From contig NZ_SOEE01000002.1 of assembly GCF_004366035.1 (NCBI RefSeq), positions 558,001 through 622,000 of the forward strand: a stretch of DNA of 64,000 bases. Reading direction: 5' to 3'. Below the pieces are notes generated by a model that ran no database searches, was not told the DNA's origin, and worked only from the letters and a program-made list of their open reading frames with translations. Positions within the stretch are counted from its first letter, which is position 1, and the number at the start of each line of letters is the position of its first letter. The DNA is from Cytobacillus oceanisediminis. GTDB taxonomy: Bacteria > Bacillota > Bacilli > Bacillales > Cytobacillaceae. A program made the position numbers and the translations under genes. Of this stretch, positions 27,398 to 36,005 are shown piece by piece.

Positions 27398-27524
27398 TGC
27401 TCGATGTTTGTTTTAATTCTTGATTTTTCCCTTTTAAAAGCCCTGATGCTTTCTTGGCCTTATTACCAGCTGGGAATTTTCTCGCTTTTTTAAAACTTTC
27501 ATAAAATTTTTTCGGTGTTTCCAC
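27321..27524 (-). CDS. small Lys-rich protein with CCGR tail, 67 aa
   Basis: The GTG at 27524 is preferred for the GGGAGTGG site 5 bases upstream. The product is strongly basic (KKFYESFKKARKF, KNQELKQTSSNGKKK) and ends RRRSCCGR. It lies 28 bases after the coiled-coil gene and overlaps the JAMM peptidase gene by 77 bases. I know no family for it. It could be a small structural or substrate protein of the neighbouring peptidase. It is also possible that only one of the two overlapping frames is translated in the shared stretch. Confidence 0.55.
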   Translation of the reverse strand: METPKKFYESFKKARKFPAGNKAKKASGLLKGKNQELKQTSSNGKKKIYVSGTASATQPRRRSCCGR

Positions 27525-27552
27525 TTCAACCACTCCCGTTAGTTTTTTATTT

Positions 27553-28989
27553 TTAGTATTTAAAAGGATTAAAAACACTGCTCTGCGATCGAGCCTGAGG
27601 GTAGAATTTCTGGATTAAATCCAGTTTGTTCTGAGCTCGCTGCTGACTTGGATTCATTTGTCTTGGCTGATTATTCATATTCCTTTGCATTCCATTTGCA
27701 TTAGAGGTCCTGGACCTCCTAATGGAGCTTTGTTTTTGTTCAAATTGTCTCATTTCTGTTCTTTGGCTGCGTTGAGCATTTGCATTTTGCTGCTTCATCT
27801 TTTTCGATATTTTTTCCTTCTTCTGCATTTTCTGCGGAGGTAATGAAGATTGGTTATTCATATTTTCATATTCTTTTAACTGCTGCGATTTTGCATCCAG
27901 CTCTTCTTTCAAAAGATCCAATTCTGAAATCTTTTTTTCAAGACTAATATTTTTCTGCTTATATTCCTGAATCTCATCTTTGAGCTGCTGGATTTCATAT
28001 AAATACTCATCTTCACTGCCAGCTATGGCCTGCAGATTTTCCTTTAAGTCAACCATTTCCTGCAGATAAAGTTCTTCATTTTTTTCATACTGGTCAAATT
28101 GCTTACTAAGCTTTTCCAGAACTTCTTCATATGAACTAACCGTAGCTTTCAATTCATTGATGGTACTTTGTAATTCTGCTGTTTTTTCCAAATACTGAGT
28201 TTGTTTATCTCCATTAAGCCAATTCCAAGCCAACTCTAACCAACTCCCTCTCTTTATGTTATTCATGTCCATTTCATGATGAATAGGCATAATAATCCCT
28301 TTTACTGCCCAATTTTCATGGAATACCTGATAATCGCTGCCCAACTTCTGTATCCTCAGATAGTCCTTTTTCTTTAAGTCCGTTAATTGGTTAATCTTTC
28401 TTTCAATTAGTTCAATGCTCTGCTTTTTATCTGGTCCCTTTTGAGTTACAGGGTATGAAGCCCCTGGTTCTAAGCTTCTTGCTTCACGATTTAACTGGTG
28501 ACGCACTTTTTTATTTCCTTTTCCATTTTTTCGCTGAAGTGCGTTCTTGTAAAACTGTGTTCTTTTTTCGTGAATAGCAGCCAAATGTTTATAATCGGAT
28601 ATTTCTCTTTTCATTTGTTTCTTTTGTAAAACAAACTCTTTAATCATTAAGTCTTTTTTCTTTTTATCTTTTCTCCATTTTCCCTCCTCGAGGCGAAGAT
28701 GTTTTAAATAATGCCTGATTTCTCCAATGATCATTTCTGTTTGGAGGAGAGCATCGTGCGGGTTATTAAATTTCTCCTTATGGACTGAGAAGCTGAGAGT
28801 CTTTTGATTTGTTATCCCTTTATTCTTATTCAAGGAAATCTTATTATCTTGGTCATTTTGTAAACTTTTTCTGTTTGGCTGTATATCATGTTTGGAGGAA
28901 AAAAGTCTGTCTTGAAGATTTTTCATCTCACACGAGTATCGTTGCCAATTGCCGTTCCTCACTAATACAACTTTGGCCCTTTTCAACAT
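27553..28989 (-). CDS. long coiled-coil protein, 478 aa
   Basis: A 478-residue protein with no signal peptide. The ATG at 28989 is chosen for the GGGAGGAG site upstream. The N-terminal ~240 residues are basic and helical (KKKKDLMIKEFVLQKKQMKR). Residues ~250-400 show heptad-like coiled coil (LEKTAELQSTINELKATVSS, LKDEIQEYKQKNISLEKKIS). The last ~90 residues are Gln/Asn/Arg/Met-rich and low in complexity (RNMNNQPRQMNPSQQRAQ), ending FNPFKY. Such basic Gln/Asn tails occur in spore coat and exosporium proteins, but this is only similarity of composition. It is the first gene of an operon with the small basic protein and the JAMM peptidase. Confidence 0.8.
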   Translation of the reverse strand: MLKRAKVVLVRNGNWQRYSCEMKNLQDRLFSSKHDIQPNRKSLQNDQDNKISLNKNKGITNQKTLSFSVHKEKFNNPHDALLQTEMIIGEIRHYLKHLRLEEGKWRKDKKKKDLMIKEFVLQKKQMKREISDYKHLAAIHEKRTQFYKNALQRKNGKGNKKVRHQLNREARSLEPGASYPVTQKGPDKKQSIELIERKINQLTDLKKKDYLRIQKLGSDYQVFHENWAVKGIIMPIHHEMDMNNIKRGSWLELAWNWLNGDKQTQYLEKTAELQSTINELKATVSSYEEVLEKLSKQFDQYEKNEELYLQEMVDLKENLQAIAGSEDEYLYEIQQLKDEIQEYKQKNISLEKKISELDLLKEELDAKSQQLKEYENMNNQSSLPPQKMQKKEKISKKMKQQNANAQRSQRTEMRQFEQKQSSIRRSRTSNANGMQRNMNNQPRQMNPSQQRAQNKLDLIQKFYPQARSQSSVFNPFKY

Positions 28990-29113
28990 TTCACTCTCCT
29001 CCCTCTGCACAGATTCTTGATATATCTATATGTATTTATTTTTGTCACGTTACAAGCTTAAAGAACATTAAGTTATTACTACTTATGAGAATATTAAGAC
29101 CGAGGTGTTAACC

Positions 29114-29716
29114 ATGGAAAAGATTTATCTTCTAGATGAGTTTTTAACTGTTCCGTATTTGGAGGAACTCGTGAAAAGCATTGGTTTGAAAATGGTAAAT
29201 CCCCCGCCACAAGAGCTTGAAGAGACCCTAAAATATTATAAACAGTGTTTAAGAGGCTCACTTGACGAGCCATACATCATGACTGATCACCAAAAAGCTA
29301 AAGTGAGAATTCCGCTAAACCAAGACGAGTACTATTGCATGGAATGGAACATGACGAAGCTGAAGTATCTTATAAAACGAGAACAAATAAAAAAAGTGGA
29401 AGTCACAGAAAAGATCATTGCTTCTTCTCTCCCGGCTCAATGCGAAGGCAATAAAGATGATAATTTGACACTGCTATCCTTCCCTCCAATCACAAGCAAA
29501 TATATCCTTGCTGAAGGAAATAAGGAAAACATAAGCACCGAAAAAAAAATATGGGATGCCTATCTGATCCAGCCTCAAATACATCTTCAGGCAGTGACCC
29601 GTTCCATTTATAGGAATTTATTTGCTATCCATTTTAATTATTCCCTTATATGCAGTTATGTCGCCGGGCAGCTTACCCTTAAAGAAGTGGAAGCGAGAGT
29701 ACTTCCAGTTATATAA
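29114..29716 (+). CDS. hypothetical protein, 200 aa, beside glycosyltransferase
   Basis: The ATG at 29114 has GAGGTG 6 bases upstream. The product is soluble and mixed alpha/beta, starting MEKIYLLDEFLTVPYLEELV, with a central TDHQKAKVRIPLNQDEYYCM segment. No membrane helix or known catalytic motif was found. Twenty-one bases separate it from a glycosyltransferase gene on the same strand, so the two form an operon, divergent from the coiled-coil/JAMM operon. A role in substrate recognition or surface assembly is possible but unsupported by motif. Confidence 0.7.
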   Translation: MEKIYLLDEFLTVPYLEELVKSIGLKMVNPPPQELEETLKYYKQCLRGSLDEPYIMTDHQKAKVRIPLNQDEYYCMEWNMTKLKYLIKREQIKKVEVTEKIIASSLPAQCEGNKDDNLTLLSFPPITSKYILAEGNKENISTEKKIWDAYLIQPQIHLQAVTRSIYRNLFAIHFNYSLICSYVAGQLTLKEVEARVLPVI

Positions 29717-29737
29717 CATTAAAGGAGTGAGATAAAT

Positions 29738-30622
29738 TTGCTTGCTTCCATTATCTTTCCTGTTAAAAACGAAGGAAACAACGTAAAAAACACTCTTGAA
29801 TCTTTTTTCTCTGCGGAGATTAACTTTCCATATGAAATTATTATTGTAAATGACCAGTCTGATGATCATTGCTGTGATTTTCTTCAGGATCAGTTTTTGG
29901 ATAAAAACATCACAGTGGTGAATACACCAGGTGTAGGAGCAGCAAATGCAAGAAATGCAGGAGCAGAAAAAGCAAATGGGAACATTCTTGTATTTTGTGA
30001 TGCACACCTGGAATTTGAAGATTTGTGGCTCGACAGGCTGCTTGAATCAATTCTTGATGGGACCTGCGATTCCATTACCCCCGCCATTGGTGCTATAGGC
30101 AATCCCAATTTTATCGGGTATGGCCAAACACTATGGGTAAATGAAAGATCTAATAAATTCAGGACCCACTGGAATACCAAAAGGGATCATCTATTTGAAA
30201 CAGCCATTTTGCCAGGAGGGTGCTTTGCGATCAGAAGAGATGTATTTGAGGATGTGGAAGGATTTGAAACAGGGTTTCCGACTTGGGGTCATGAAGATGT
30301 GGAACTTTCTATTAAGCTCTGGTTATTCGGCTACAATTGTTATGTTCAGCCGGAAACGAAAGTACTGCATTTATTTAGGAAAGTACAGCCCTACAAAATC
30401 GAAATGGAAGATTACTACTATAACCTATTAAGACTTGCCTATCTGCATTTTAATCCCAGCCGCATTCAAAAAATCCGTAAAATGATGGTAAAGCATACAA
30501 AGTCAAAAGCCGTGGAAAATAGAGTGATTCAGAATGGGGCGATGGAGAAGAAACAGGTTTATTTGAAGAAAAGGAAATTTGATGATGATTGGTATTTTCG
30601 GAGGTTTGGGATTGAGTTTTGA
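29738..30622 (+). CDS. family 2 glycosyltransferase, GalNAc-transferase-like
   Basis: A 294-residue GT-A enzyme. The TTG at 29738 follows AAAGGAG. It begins SIIFPVKNEGNNVKNTL and has the UDP-binding EIIIVNDQSDDH. The metal motif is CDAHLEFEDLWLDRLLESI, a DxH form like that of polypeptide GalNAc transferases rather than the usual DxD. The later GGCFAIRRDVFEDVEGFETG and FPTWGHEDVELSIKLWLFGY also match that group, where GWExxE positions the acceptor. It may therefore glycosylate a protein. The C-terminal ~60 residues are basic. The acceptor is unknown; surface or coiled-coil proteins nearby are candidates. Confidence 0.88.
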   Translation: MLASIIFPVKNEGNNVKNTLESFFSAEINFPYEIIIVNDQSDDHCCDFLQDQFLDKNITVVNTPGVGAANARNAGAEKANGNILVFCDAHLEFEDLWLDRLLESILDGTCDSITPAIGAIGNPNFIGYGQTLWVNERSNKFRTHWNTKRDHLFETAILPGGCFAIRRDVFEDVEGFETGFPTWGHEDVELSIKLWLFGYNCYVQPETKVLHLFRKVQPYKIEMEDYYYNLLRLAYLHFNPSRIQKIRKMMVKHTKSKAVENRVIQNGAMEKKQVYLKKRKFDDDWYFRRFGIEF

Positions 30623-30705
30623 TAGCATTTTTAAGCAAACAAGGAACCATCCATCAGCATCAATTAACAGACTCCCAGGATGATTCCTCAAATGAGCTCT
30701 ATATG

Positions 30706-31869
30706 CTAGACGTTATTGCTAAATCCCTTCCTTAAAATATCCGCTACTTCGGGCCTTGTAATTTCAGGTGGAAGCTGCTCTCCATTTCTTAGCATCTCCC
30801 TGACTTTGGTGCCGCTTAGAAAAAAGCGGTCCTCTTCTAAGTGAGGACATGTCTTAGCGGACGCCATATTCATGCATTTTTTACAAAAAAAACTATGTTC
30901 AAAAAATATCAGTTTAATTCCAATTTTGTCCGGGTCAAAATTGGAAAATATTTTTTGAGCATCATAAGTTCCATAATAATTTCCGACACCTGCATGATCT
31001 CTTCCGACAATGAAGTGTGTACACCCATAATTCTTGCGGATAATGGCATGATGCACAGCTTCCCTCGGGCCTGCATAGCGCATAGCTCCCGGATAGATTA
31101 CCAACCTAACCCGTTCCTTCGGATAATAATTATCCAGCAATACACTGTAGCTTTCCATTCTGATATCTGCTGGTATATCATCCCCTTTTGTTTCTCCAAC
31201 CAGCGGATGAAGTAAAAGGCCATCTACAATCTCCAAGGCACACTTTTGCAGGTATTCATGAGCCCGATGTACTGGATTACGTGTCTGGAAGCCAACGATT
31301 GTGCTCCATTTTAAGTCATTGAACATTTTTCTTGTTTCAGCTGGTTCTTTTAGATAGTCTTCAAATGGTGCGTGTGAAGGCTGATTAAGTGCATAAACTG
31401 GACCTGCAACATAAATATCCCCTTGGGTATTTAATTTCTTCACACCAGGATGATGTTGATCGTTTGTGCCGTAAACCTTCAATGCCTCATATTCTTTGTT
31501 GTAACTATATATCTCCCCTATTTTAATAACTCCATAGGGTTTATTGTCTTTCCCTCTTAGGAGGACTTCATCTCCTATTTTAAGTTGTTCAGCCTCCTTT
31601 TTATCAAGGGGAAGTGTGATGGGTATTGTCCAGGGAAGACCGCTTGTGAGATGCATGTTTTCCAATACACTGAGGTATTCCTTTTGATTCATAAACCCGC
31701 AAAGTGGACTGTAACCGCCATTTGTAATTAGTTCAATATCAGATATAGTCCAATTCGAAATTGAAATATAAGGCATGGAATCTTGTTTTGATAAATATTT
31801 TTTTCTCTCCCCTTTAGATAACCTCCCGTTTACTAAAGTTCCTCCATGAGGTTCTATATTTGAATTCAT
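30706..31869 (-). CDS. sat: sulfate adenylyltransferase (ATP sulfurylase)
   Basis: A 387-residue enzyme making adenylyl sulfate (APS) from ATP and sulfate. Active-site motifs are QTRNPVHRAHEYL and VGRDHAGVGNYYG. Four cysteines in FFCKKCMNMASAKTCPH near residue 335 resemble the zinc-binding loop of bacterial single-chain enzymes. Full length. The ATG follows AAGGAGGG. It is the last gene of a minus-strand unit with APS kinase and a TauE/SafE transporter. No APS or PAPS reductase lies nearby, so the product appears to go to PAPS rather than to sulfite. Confidence 0.97.
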   Translation of the reverse strand: MNSNIEPHGGTLVNGRLSKGERKKYLSKQDSMPYISISNWTISDIELITNGGYSPLCGFMNQKEYLSVLENMHLTSGLPWTIPITLPLDKKEAEQLKIGDEVLLRGKDNKPYGVIKIGEIYSYNKEYEALKVYGTNDQHHPGVKKLNTQGDIYVAGPVYALNQPSHAPFEDYLKEPAETRKMFNDLKWSTIVGFQTRNPVHRAHEYLQKCALEIVDGLLLHPLVGETKGDDIPADIRMESYSVLLDNYYPKERVRLVIYPGAMRYAGPREAVHHAIIRKNYGCTHFIVGRDHAGVGNYYGTYDAQKIFSNFDPDKIGIKLIFFEHSFFCKKCMNMASAKTCPHLEEDRFFLSGTKVREMLRNGEQLPPEITRPEVADILRKGFSNNV

Positions 31870-31888
31870 TTTTTCCCTCCTTAACTAT

Positions 31889-32482
31889 TTACAGAAATCT
31901 TTTTAGATACTCATAAAGAGATTCAGTACACTCTTTTATTGAATTTTTCGAAGTCTCTAGGATGATTTCTGGATTCTCAGGCACTTCGTAAGGCGAAGAA
32001 ATCCCTGTAAACTCTTTGATTTCCCCTTTTTTTGCCCTTTGGTATAAGCCCTTTGGATCTCTTTTTTCGCACTCTTCCAGGGAGCAATTGACATACACTT
32101 CAATAAACTCGTCCTTATCAACCATATCTCTGACCAGTTTACGCTCTGAAGCGAATGGTGATATAAAGGTAACCAGTACCACAATTCCGCTCTCGACAAA
32201 TAACTTTGCTACCTCTCCGATTCTCCGAATATTTTCTTTTCGATCTACTTGACTAAACCCTAAATCGCTATTTAGTCCCTGCCGGATATTATCTCCATCC
32301 AAGATATAAGTGGAGATTCCTTTTGAGTTCAGAATTTCCTCTAGTTCATTTGCAAGTGTTGTCTTTCCCGATCCGGATAAACCAGTAAACCAAATAATCA
32401 TGCTATTATGTCCATGGAGTACTCTTCGTTTCTCCTTTGTTACTTTAAATATAGGAGCAAATAAATTCTTTTCTTGATCCAT
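31889..32482 (-). CDS. cysC: adenylylsulfate kinase
   Basis: A 197-residue kinase that phosphorylates APS to PAPS, the universal sulfate donor. It shows the P-loop WFTGLSGSGKTTLA, the LDGDNIRQGLNSDLGFSQVDRKENIRR block, which covers APS binding, and the EVYVNCSLEECEKRDPKGLYQRA lid region. The ATG follows AAGGAGGG. It is 19 bases from the sat gene and 32 bases from the transporter gene. Confidence 0.97.
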   Translation of the reverse strand: MDQEKNLFAPIFKVTKEKRRVLHGHNSMIIWFTGLSGSGKTTLANELEEILNSKGISTYILDGDNIRQGLNSDLGFSQVDRKENIRRIGEVAKLFVESGIVVLVTFISPFASERKLVRDMVDKDEFIEVYVNCSLEECEKRDPKGLYQRAKKGEIKEFTGISSPYEVPENPEIILETSKNSIKECTESLYEYLKRFL

Positions 32483-32514
32483 ACCTTCCCTCCTTTTTTT
32501 GTGTCATCCATAAA

Positions 32515-33375
32515 TTAGCCTTTATTATTTTTTTTAATTGTAAAAATTATAGCTATTAGCCAAAGTATAAAAAGACAGGCATATAAAAGGTAAGATAGTG
32601 TCACTTCTATATCTGCCAGATTGATAATCGTATGAAAATTGGTTATGATAATTACTCCCCCTACTGCTACTCCAAGGATGTATGAAGGCAGTTTCCTTAC
32701 GAGCCATGCTGCAATAGGGGCGGCGAACATCCCGCCTATCATTAAAGCAATAACCCAAAACCAATCAAATTCCTGCCAGCCTAAAGATATTAGAAAACCT
32801 GCAGTAGCTGATAATGCTATTACAAATTCACTCGTATCAACAGTTCCAATCACTTTTCTTGGAACTGTGTCTTTTTGGGCCAGAAGAACAGGTGTGGTAA
32901 TGGGACCCCAGCCGCCTCCACCGGTAGCGTCAGCAAACCCTCCTAACAGACCGAGGATCGCCGCCTTTTTGTTTGATAGCTCAATACCCCTATTCTCATT
33001 ATAGGCATTCTTCAAAAACAAAAAGCGGAACAAAATGTAAAATCCCAATGATAATAAAAAGACAGAGATAAAGGGCCTGACAGCTTCTCCTGGTATATTG
33101 CTTAAAAAACAGGCTCCTATAAATGCTCCTACACCGCCGGGAAGAATTAATTTTAATACTGTCCCCCTGTCTACGTTCCCAAACTTAAAGTGAAAAAACC
33201 CTGAGGCAGCAGTCGTTACCACTTCAGACATATGAATACTGGCAGATGCTACTGCAGGGGCCATACCTAACATTAAAAGCAAAGAGGAGGAGGTAACCCC
33301 ATAAGCCATTCCCAGAGATCCGTCAATTAATTGGGCAATGAATCCAACAATTGTGACAGTAAGTAATTTTCTCAA
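32515..33375 (-). CDS. TauE/SafE-family sulfur-anion transporter
   Basis: A 286-residue membrane protein with eight or nine helices. It carries the two family repeats with GLLGGFADATGGGGWGPITTPV and the N-terminal FIAQLIDGSLGMAYGVTSSSLLL. TauE/SafE proteins move sulfite, sulfoacetate or other sulfur anions; next to Sat and CysC, sulfate or sulfite transport is most likely. The TTG at 33375 follows TTGGAGC. As the first gene of the tauE-cysC-sat unit, its promoter must lie just upstream. Confidence 0.92.
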   Translation of the reverse strand: MRKLLTVTIVGFIAQLIDGSLGMAYGVTSSSLLLMLGMAPAVASASIHMSEVVTTAASGFFHFKFGNVDRGTVLKLILPGGVGAFIGACFLSNIPGEAVRPFISVFLLSLGFYILFRFLFLKNAYNENRGIELSNKKAAILGLLGGFADATGGGGWGPITTPVLLAQKDTVPRKVIGTVDTSEFVIALSATAGFLISLGWQEFDWFWVIALMIGGMFAAPIAAWLVRKLPSYILGVAVGGVIIITNFHTIINLADIEVTLSYLLYACLFILWLIAIIFTIKKNNKG

Positions 33376-33473
33376 ATGCTCTGCTCCAATCTATTTGATC
33401 TAATACATGAGGGTATATTTTATTAAATTCAAATCTCTTAAACTTGAAACGGCTAATGCACCAGGCAGAAGCG

Positions 33474-33503
33474 AAAAAAAATGCCGGGAATTTTACTTCC
33501 CGG
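33474..33503 (-). terminator. intrinsic terminator of 135-aa gene
   Basis: CCGGGAA / TTCCCGG (33484-33490 with 33497-33503) followed by eight T on the minus strand. Confidence 0.9.
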
Positions 33504-33507
33504 AAAT

Positions 33508-33915
33508 TTATAATTTAATCATATTCTTAAAATTTGAAGCAAAAGCATTTATATCTGGATACTTTTCTAATTCCTCAAGAATTTCCAGTACCTGTGTTCT
33601 GTTATATGGAATATTTTCTAGTAAGTTTGTTAAATTTTTTTCATGCCAAAGTTTTGCAGCTATTTGCCGAAACACTTTATTAAATAAGTTTGAAATTCCT
33701 TTAAATTTATTAGAATAACCTTCTAGGAATTTCAAATAAGAATCATATATTAAATGTACATTTGGAACAGTTATGCCCAGGAAGTGTATAACAAACATTC
33801 GTAATTGCACTTCAGAATATTTGTTGAATACTCTCACAAAGTTTTTTATCGCATCATGAGGATTAGACTTTGCAACAGGGTGTTCTTGATGATAAGCAAC
33901 TAACCCATTATTCAA
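33508..33915 (-). CDS. hypothetical helical protein, 135 aa
   Basis: The TTG at 33915 is chosen because AAGGAG lies 8 bases upstream; the GTG at 33924 overlaps that site. The product is soluble, basic and helical, ending ILEELEKYPDINAFASNFKN. No membrane helix or known motif. It sits between the sulfate operon and the glycosyltransferase of the sugar operon, in its own unit with a terminator. Function unknown. Confidence 0.65.
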   Translation of the reverse strand: MNNGLVAYHQEHPVAKSNPHDAIKNFVRVFNKYSEVQLRMFVIHFLGITVPNVHLIYDSYLKFLEGYSNKFKGISNLFNKVFRQIAAKLWHEKNLTNLLENIPYNRTQVLEILEELEKYPDINAFASNFKNMIKL

Positions 33916-34082
33916 ACTACTCACTCCTTAAGCTAATAATTATAGAATCAAGATTATTATTTATCGTTAATAGAAAGCCGCCTATAAAGATATTTTTAAA
34001 ATAACTGTTGGCACTTTCTCGTCAGTAAAGTAAGCCGCAAAGCAAACAGTAGACAGCCCTTACTTAAAAGCTGTTTCAAGAT

Positions 34083-34850
34083 TTAACTAAATTTATTTTT
34101 CAAATACTGGTCCATCTCCTCTTTGTGTTGTAATTTTACCCTTTCTGTTTCCTCTAACACATCATTCATAAAGAGCTTTGTTCCCATATTCCTATGAACT
34201 CTATATAAGGTGAGCGGAATATTTAAATGTCCAATTTCATATTTTAAAAAAACCCTGATCCAATAATCATAATCATTTGCATATACCAGGGACTCATTAA
34301 ATAACCCTACTCTTTCAATAACATCTCTCCGCATCATAATTGTGGAACCATTTATCGGACAGCCCATTCTTAAACTATTTAGCAGCTCATCATGTGAAAA
34401 ACCTGCAGGGCCAACAGAATTAGAGATAATTCTATTCTCTTCGTTTATGCAAAAGTAATTGGTATAGGAAAACAAAAAATTTTCATTCCTCATGAAATTT
34501 AATTGCGTTTCCACCTTGGTAGCAAAAAATAAGTCGTCTGAACTTAGCCATACAATGTAATCCCCTGTCGAATTTCTAATTCCCTCATTTAAAGCCGAGG
34601 CAGTTCCGCCATTTTTTTTTCTAATATAGATAATTTTGTCCTTAAGCGGTTTTATCATCGGAAAGTGATGAGTGGATCCATCATCAACCACAATAACTTC
34701 TATATTTTGATACGTTTGTTTTAAAGCACTGGTAATTGCTCTTGCAACGAACCTACAGTTATAGAATGGAATAATAATTGATACGAGAGGGCTTTCTTTG
34801 TGTTCCACTGTGATTTCAATCCTTTCTAACCCGAATCGGGTGAACATCAT
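34083..34850 (-). CDS. family 2 glycosyltransferase
   Basis: A GT-A fold enzyme of up to 255 residues. It starts its domain with LVSIIIPFYNCRFVARAITS, has IEVIVVDDGST, the metal site VWLSSDDLFF (Asp-Asp) and RMGCPINGSTIMMRRDVIERVG. A C-terminal ~40 residues with KLFMNDVLEETERVKLQHKE follow. The start is uncertain: ATG 34850 and 34847 or GTG 34808 (with AGAAAGGA) are all possible. It lies 228 bases after the nucleotide-sugar operon and probably uses its product. Confidence 0.85.
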   Translation of the reverse strand: MMFTRFGLERIEITVEHKESPLVSIIIPFYNCRFVARAITSALKQTYQNIEVIVVDDGSTHHFPMIKPLKDKIIYIRKKNGGTASALNEGIRNSTGDYIVWLSSDDLFFATKVETQLNFMRNENFLFSYTNYFCINEENRIISNSVGPAGFSHDELLNSLRMGCPINGSTIMMRRDVIERVGLFNESLVYANDYDYWIRVFLKYEIGHLNIPLTLYRVHRNMGTKLFMNDVLEETERVKLQHKEEMDQYLKNKFS

Positions 34851-35078
34851 CCTCTATATATCCAAGTATTGAAAAAAAACTCTTAAAAATCGGTGTTCAC
34901 ATCTGCTTTAACTCTAAACTTAATATAAGAAGCGGCCCACCCCTTATCATAAGCTAGATGGGCTGATTAGCACCAAATAAACACTGGACGACTATTGGTA
35001 AAAGTTAAGTGAATTTTTTCCAACTATCCATTTTTAGATGTTCTTAGGAAACGGCATCATAAATATGATATTCCAGAG

Positions 35079-36005
35079 TCAACCCCTTCCTCTGGAATAA
35101 TTTCTTCTATAATAATTAAGACTTTCTTCAAGTGATGTTTTTATGCAGAATTTCGGGCTCCATCCCAAATCGTTCATTTTTTTAGAAGAAATCTCAACTT
35201 TTTCTTCTTTTTTGCTTACATCAGAAGATTTGATACTATAATTAATTGGCGTCATGGTTTTAAATACCAATGCGATTTCCTCTAAAGAACGGCTTTTTCC
35301 TGATGAAATGGGATAGATTTCTTTACTTACCCCTTTTCTAAAAAGGATTTCATATGCTCTGATGGCATCTCGTACATCTATGAAATCGCGTTGTGCACAT
35401 AGATTTTTCACTTCAAGTATTGGTTTAGCATTACGGCTTTCCATTTCAGCAATCTTTTTTGCAAACACAGAGCAAACTCCGTTTGACCTTCCGGGGCCTA
35501 TTAGATTCGTTGGTTGGGCAATGACAATTGAAAGGCCATATAGTTCTGCCCATGCTCTTGCAGCAAGTACTTGAAGCGTTTTACTGAGGCTATATGGATG
35601 ATTAATAGCAGATATATTGGAGGGGTCGATTTCGAGAGCTGATCCAACTATGACAGATTTTGAATTAGGGCATTCTTTTTGGAGTGCGTCCAGCAAATAA
35701 AGAGTAGAGAGTACATTTGTTTCCATTGTAATTATGGGATCTTCCCATGATTCACCAACATGATTTTGACCTGCCAAATGCAGAAGATATTGCGGTTTTA
35801 CTTTTTTTATTAAATTTAGCACCGACTCTTTGATATTAAGATCGCATTGTTCTACCATTACACCATCGATAGCAATATCCCTTCTTGTGACAGCAACTAC
35901 GTCATATCCAGCAGATGTAAAATATCTGGAGGAATGAAGGCCGGTATATCCAGCTGCACCAGTAATTAATATTTTAGACTTCCCGCTCACTTTTCTTTCA
36001 TCCAC
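35079..36005 (-). CDS. extended SDR nucleotide-sugar epimerase/reductase
   Basis: A ~308-residue NAD(P)-dependent short-chain enzyme of the GDP-mannose 4,6-dehydratase/reductase type. The nucleotide loop is ITGAAGYTGLHSSRYF, the structural DLNIKES and HLAGQNHVGESWEDP follow, and the catalytic Tyr-x3-Lys is HPYSLSKTLQ. The start is uncertain: ATG 36005 or GTG 35990, the latter giving a GTGA overlap with the upstream gene and a better ribosome site. It is the fourth gene of the sugar operon. The sequence does not fix whether it acts on UDP-sugars with the others or makes a second sugar. Confidence 0.85.
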   Translation of the reverse strand: MDERKVSGKSKILITGAAGYTGLHSSRYFTSAGYDVVAVTRRDIAIDGVMVEQCDLNIKESVLNLIKKVKPQYLLHLAGQNHVGESWEDPIITMETNVLSTLYLLDALQKECPNSKSVIVGSALEIDPSNISAINHPYSLSKTLQVLAARAWAELYGLSIVIAQPTNLIGPGRSNGVCSVFAKKIAEMESRNAKPILEVKNLCAQRDFIDVRDAIRAYEILFRKGVSKEIYPISSGKSRSLEEIALVFKTMTPINYSIKSSDVSKKEEKVEISSKKMNDLGWSPKFCIKTSLEESLNYYRRNYSRGRG

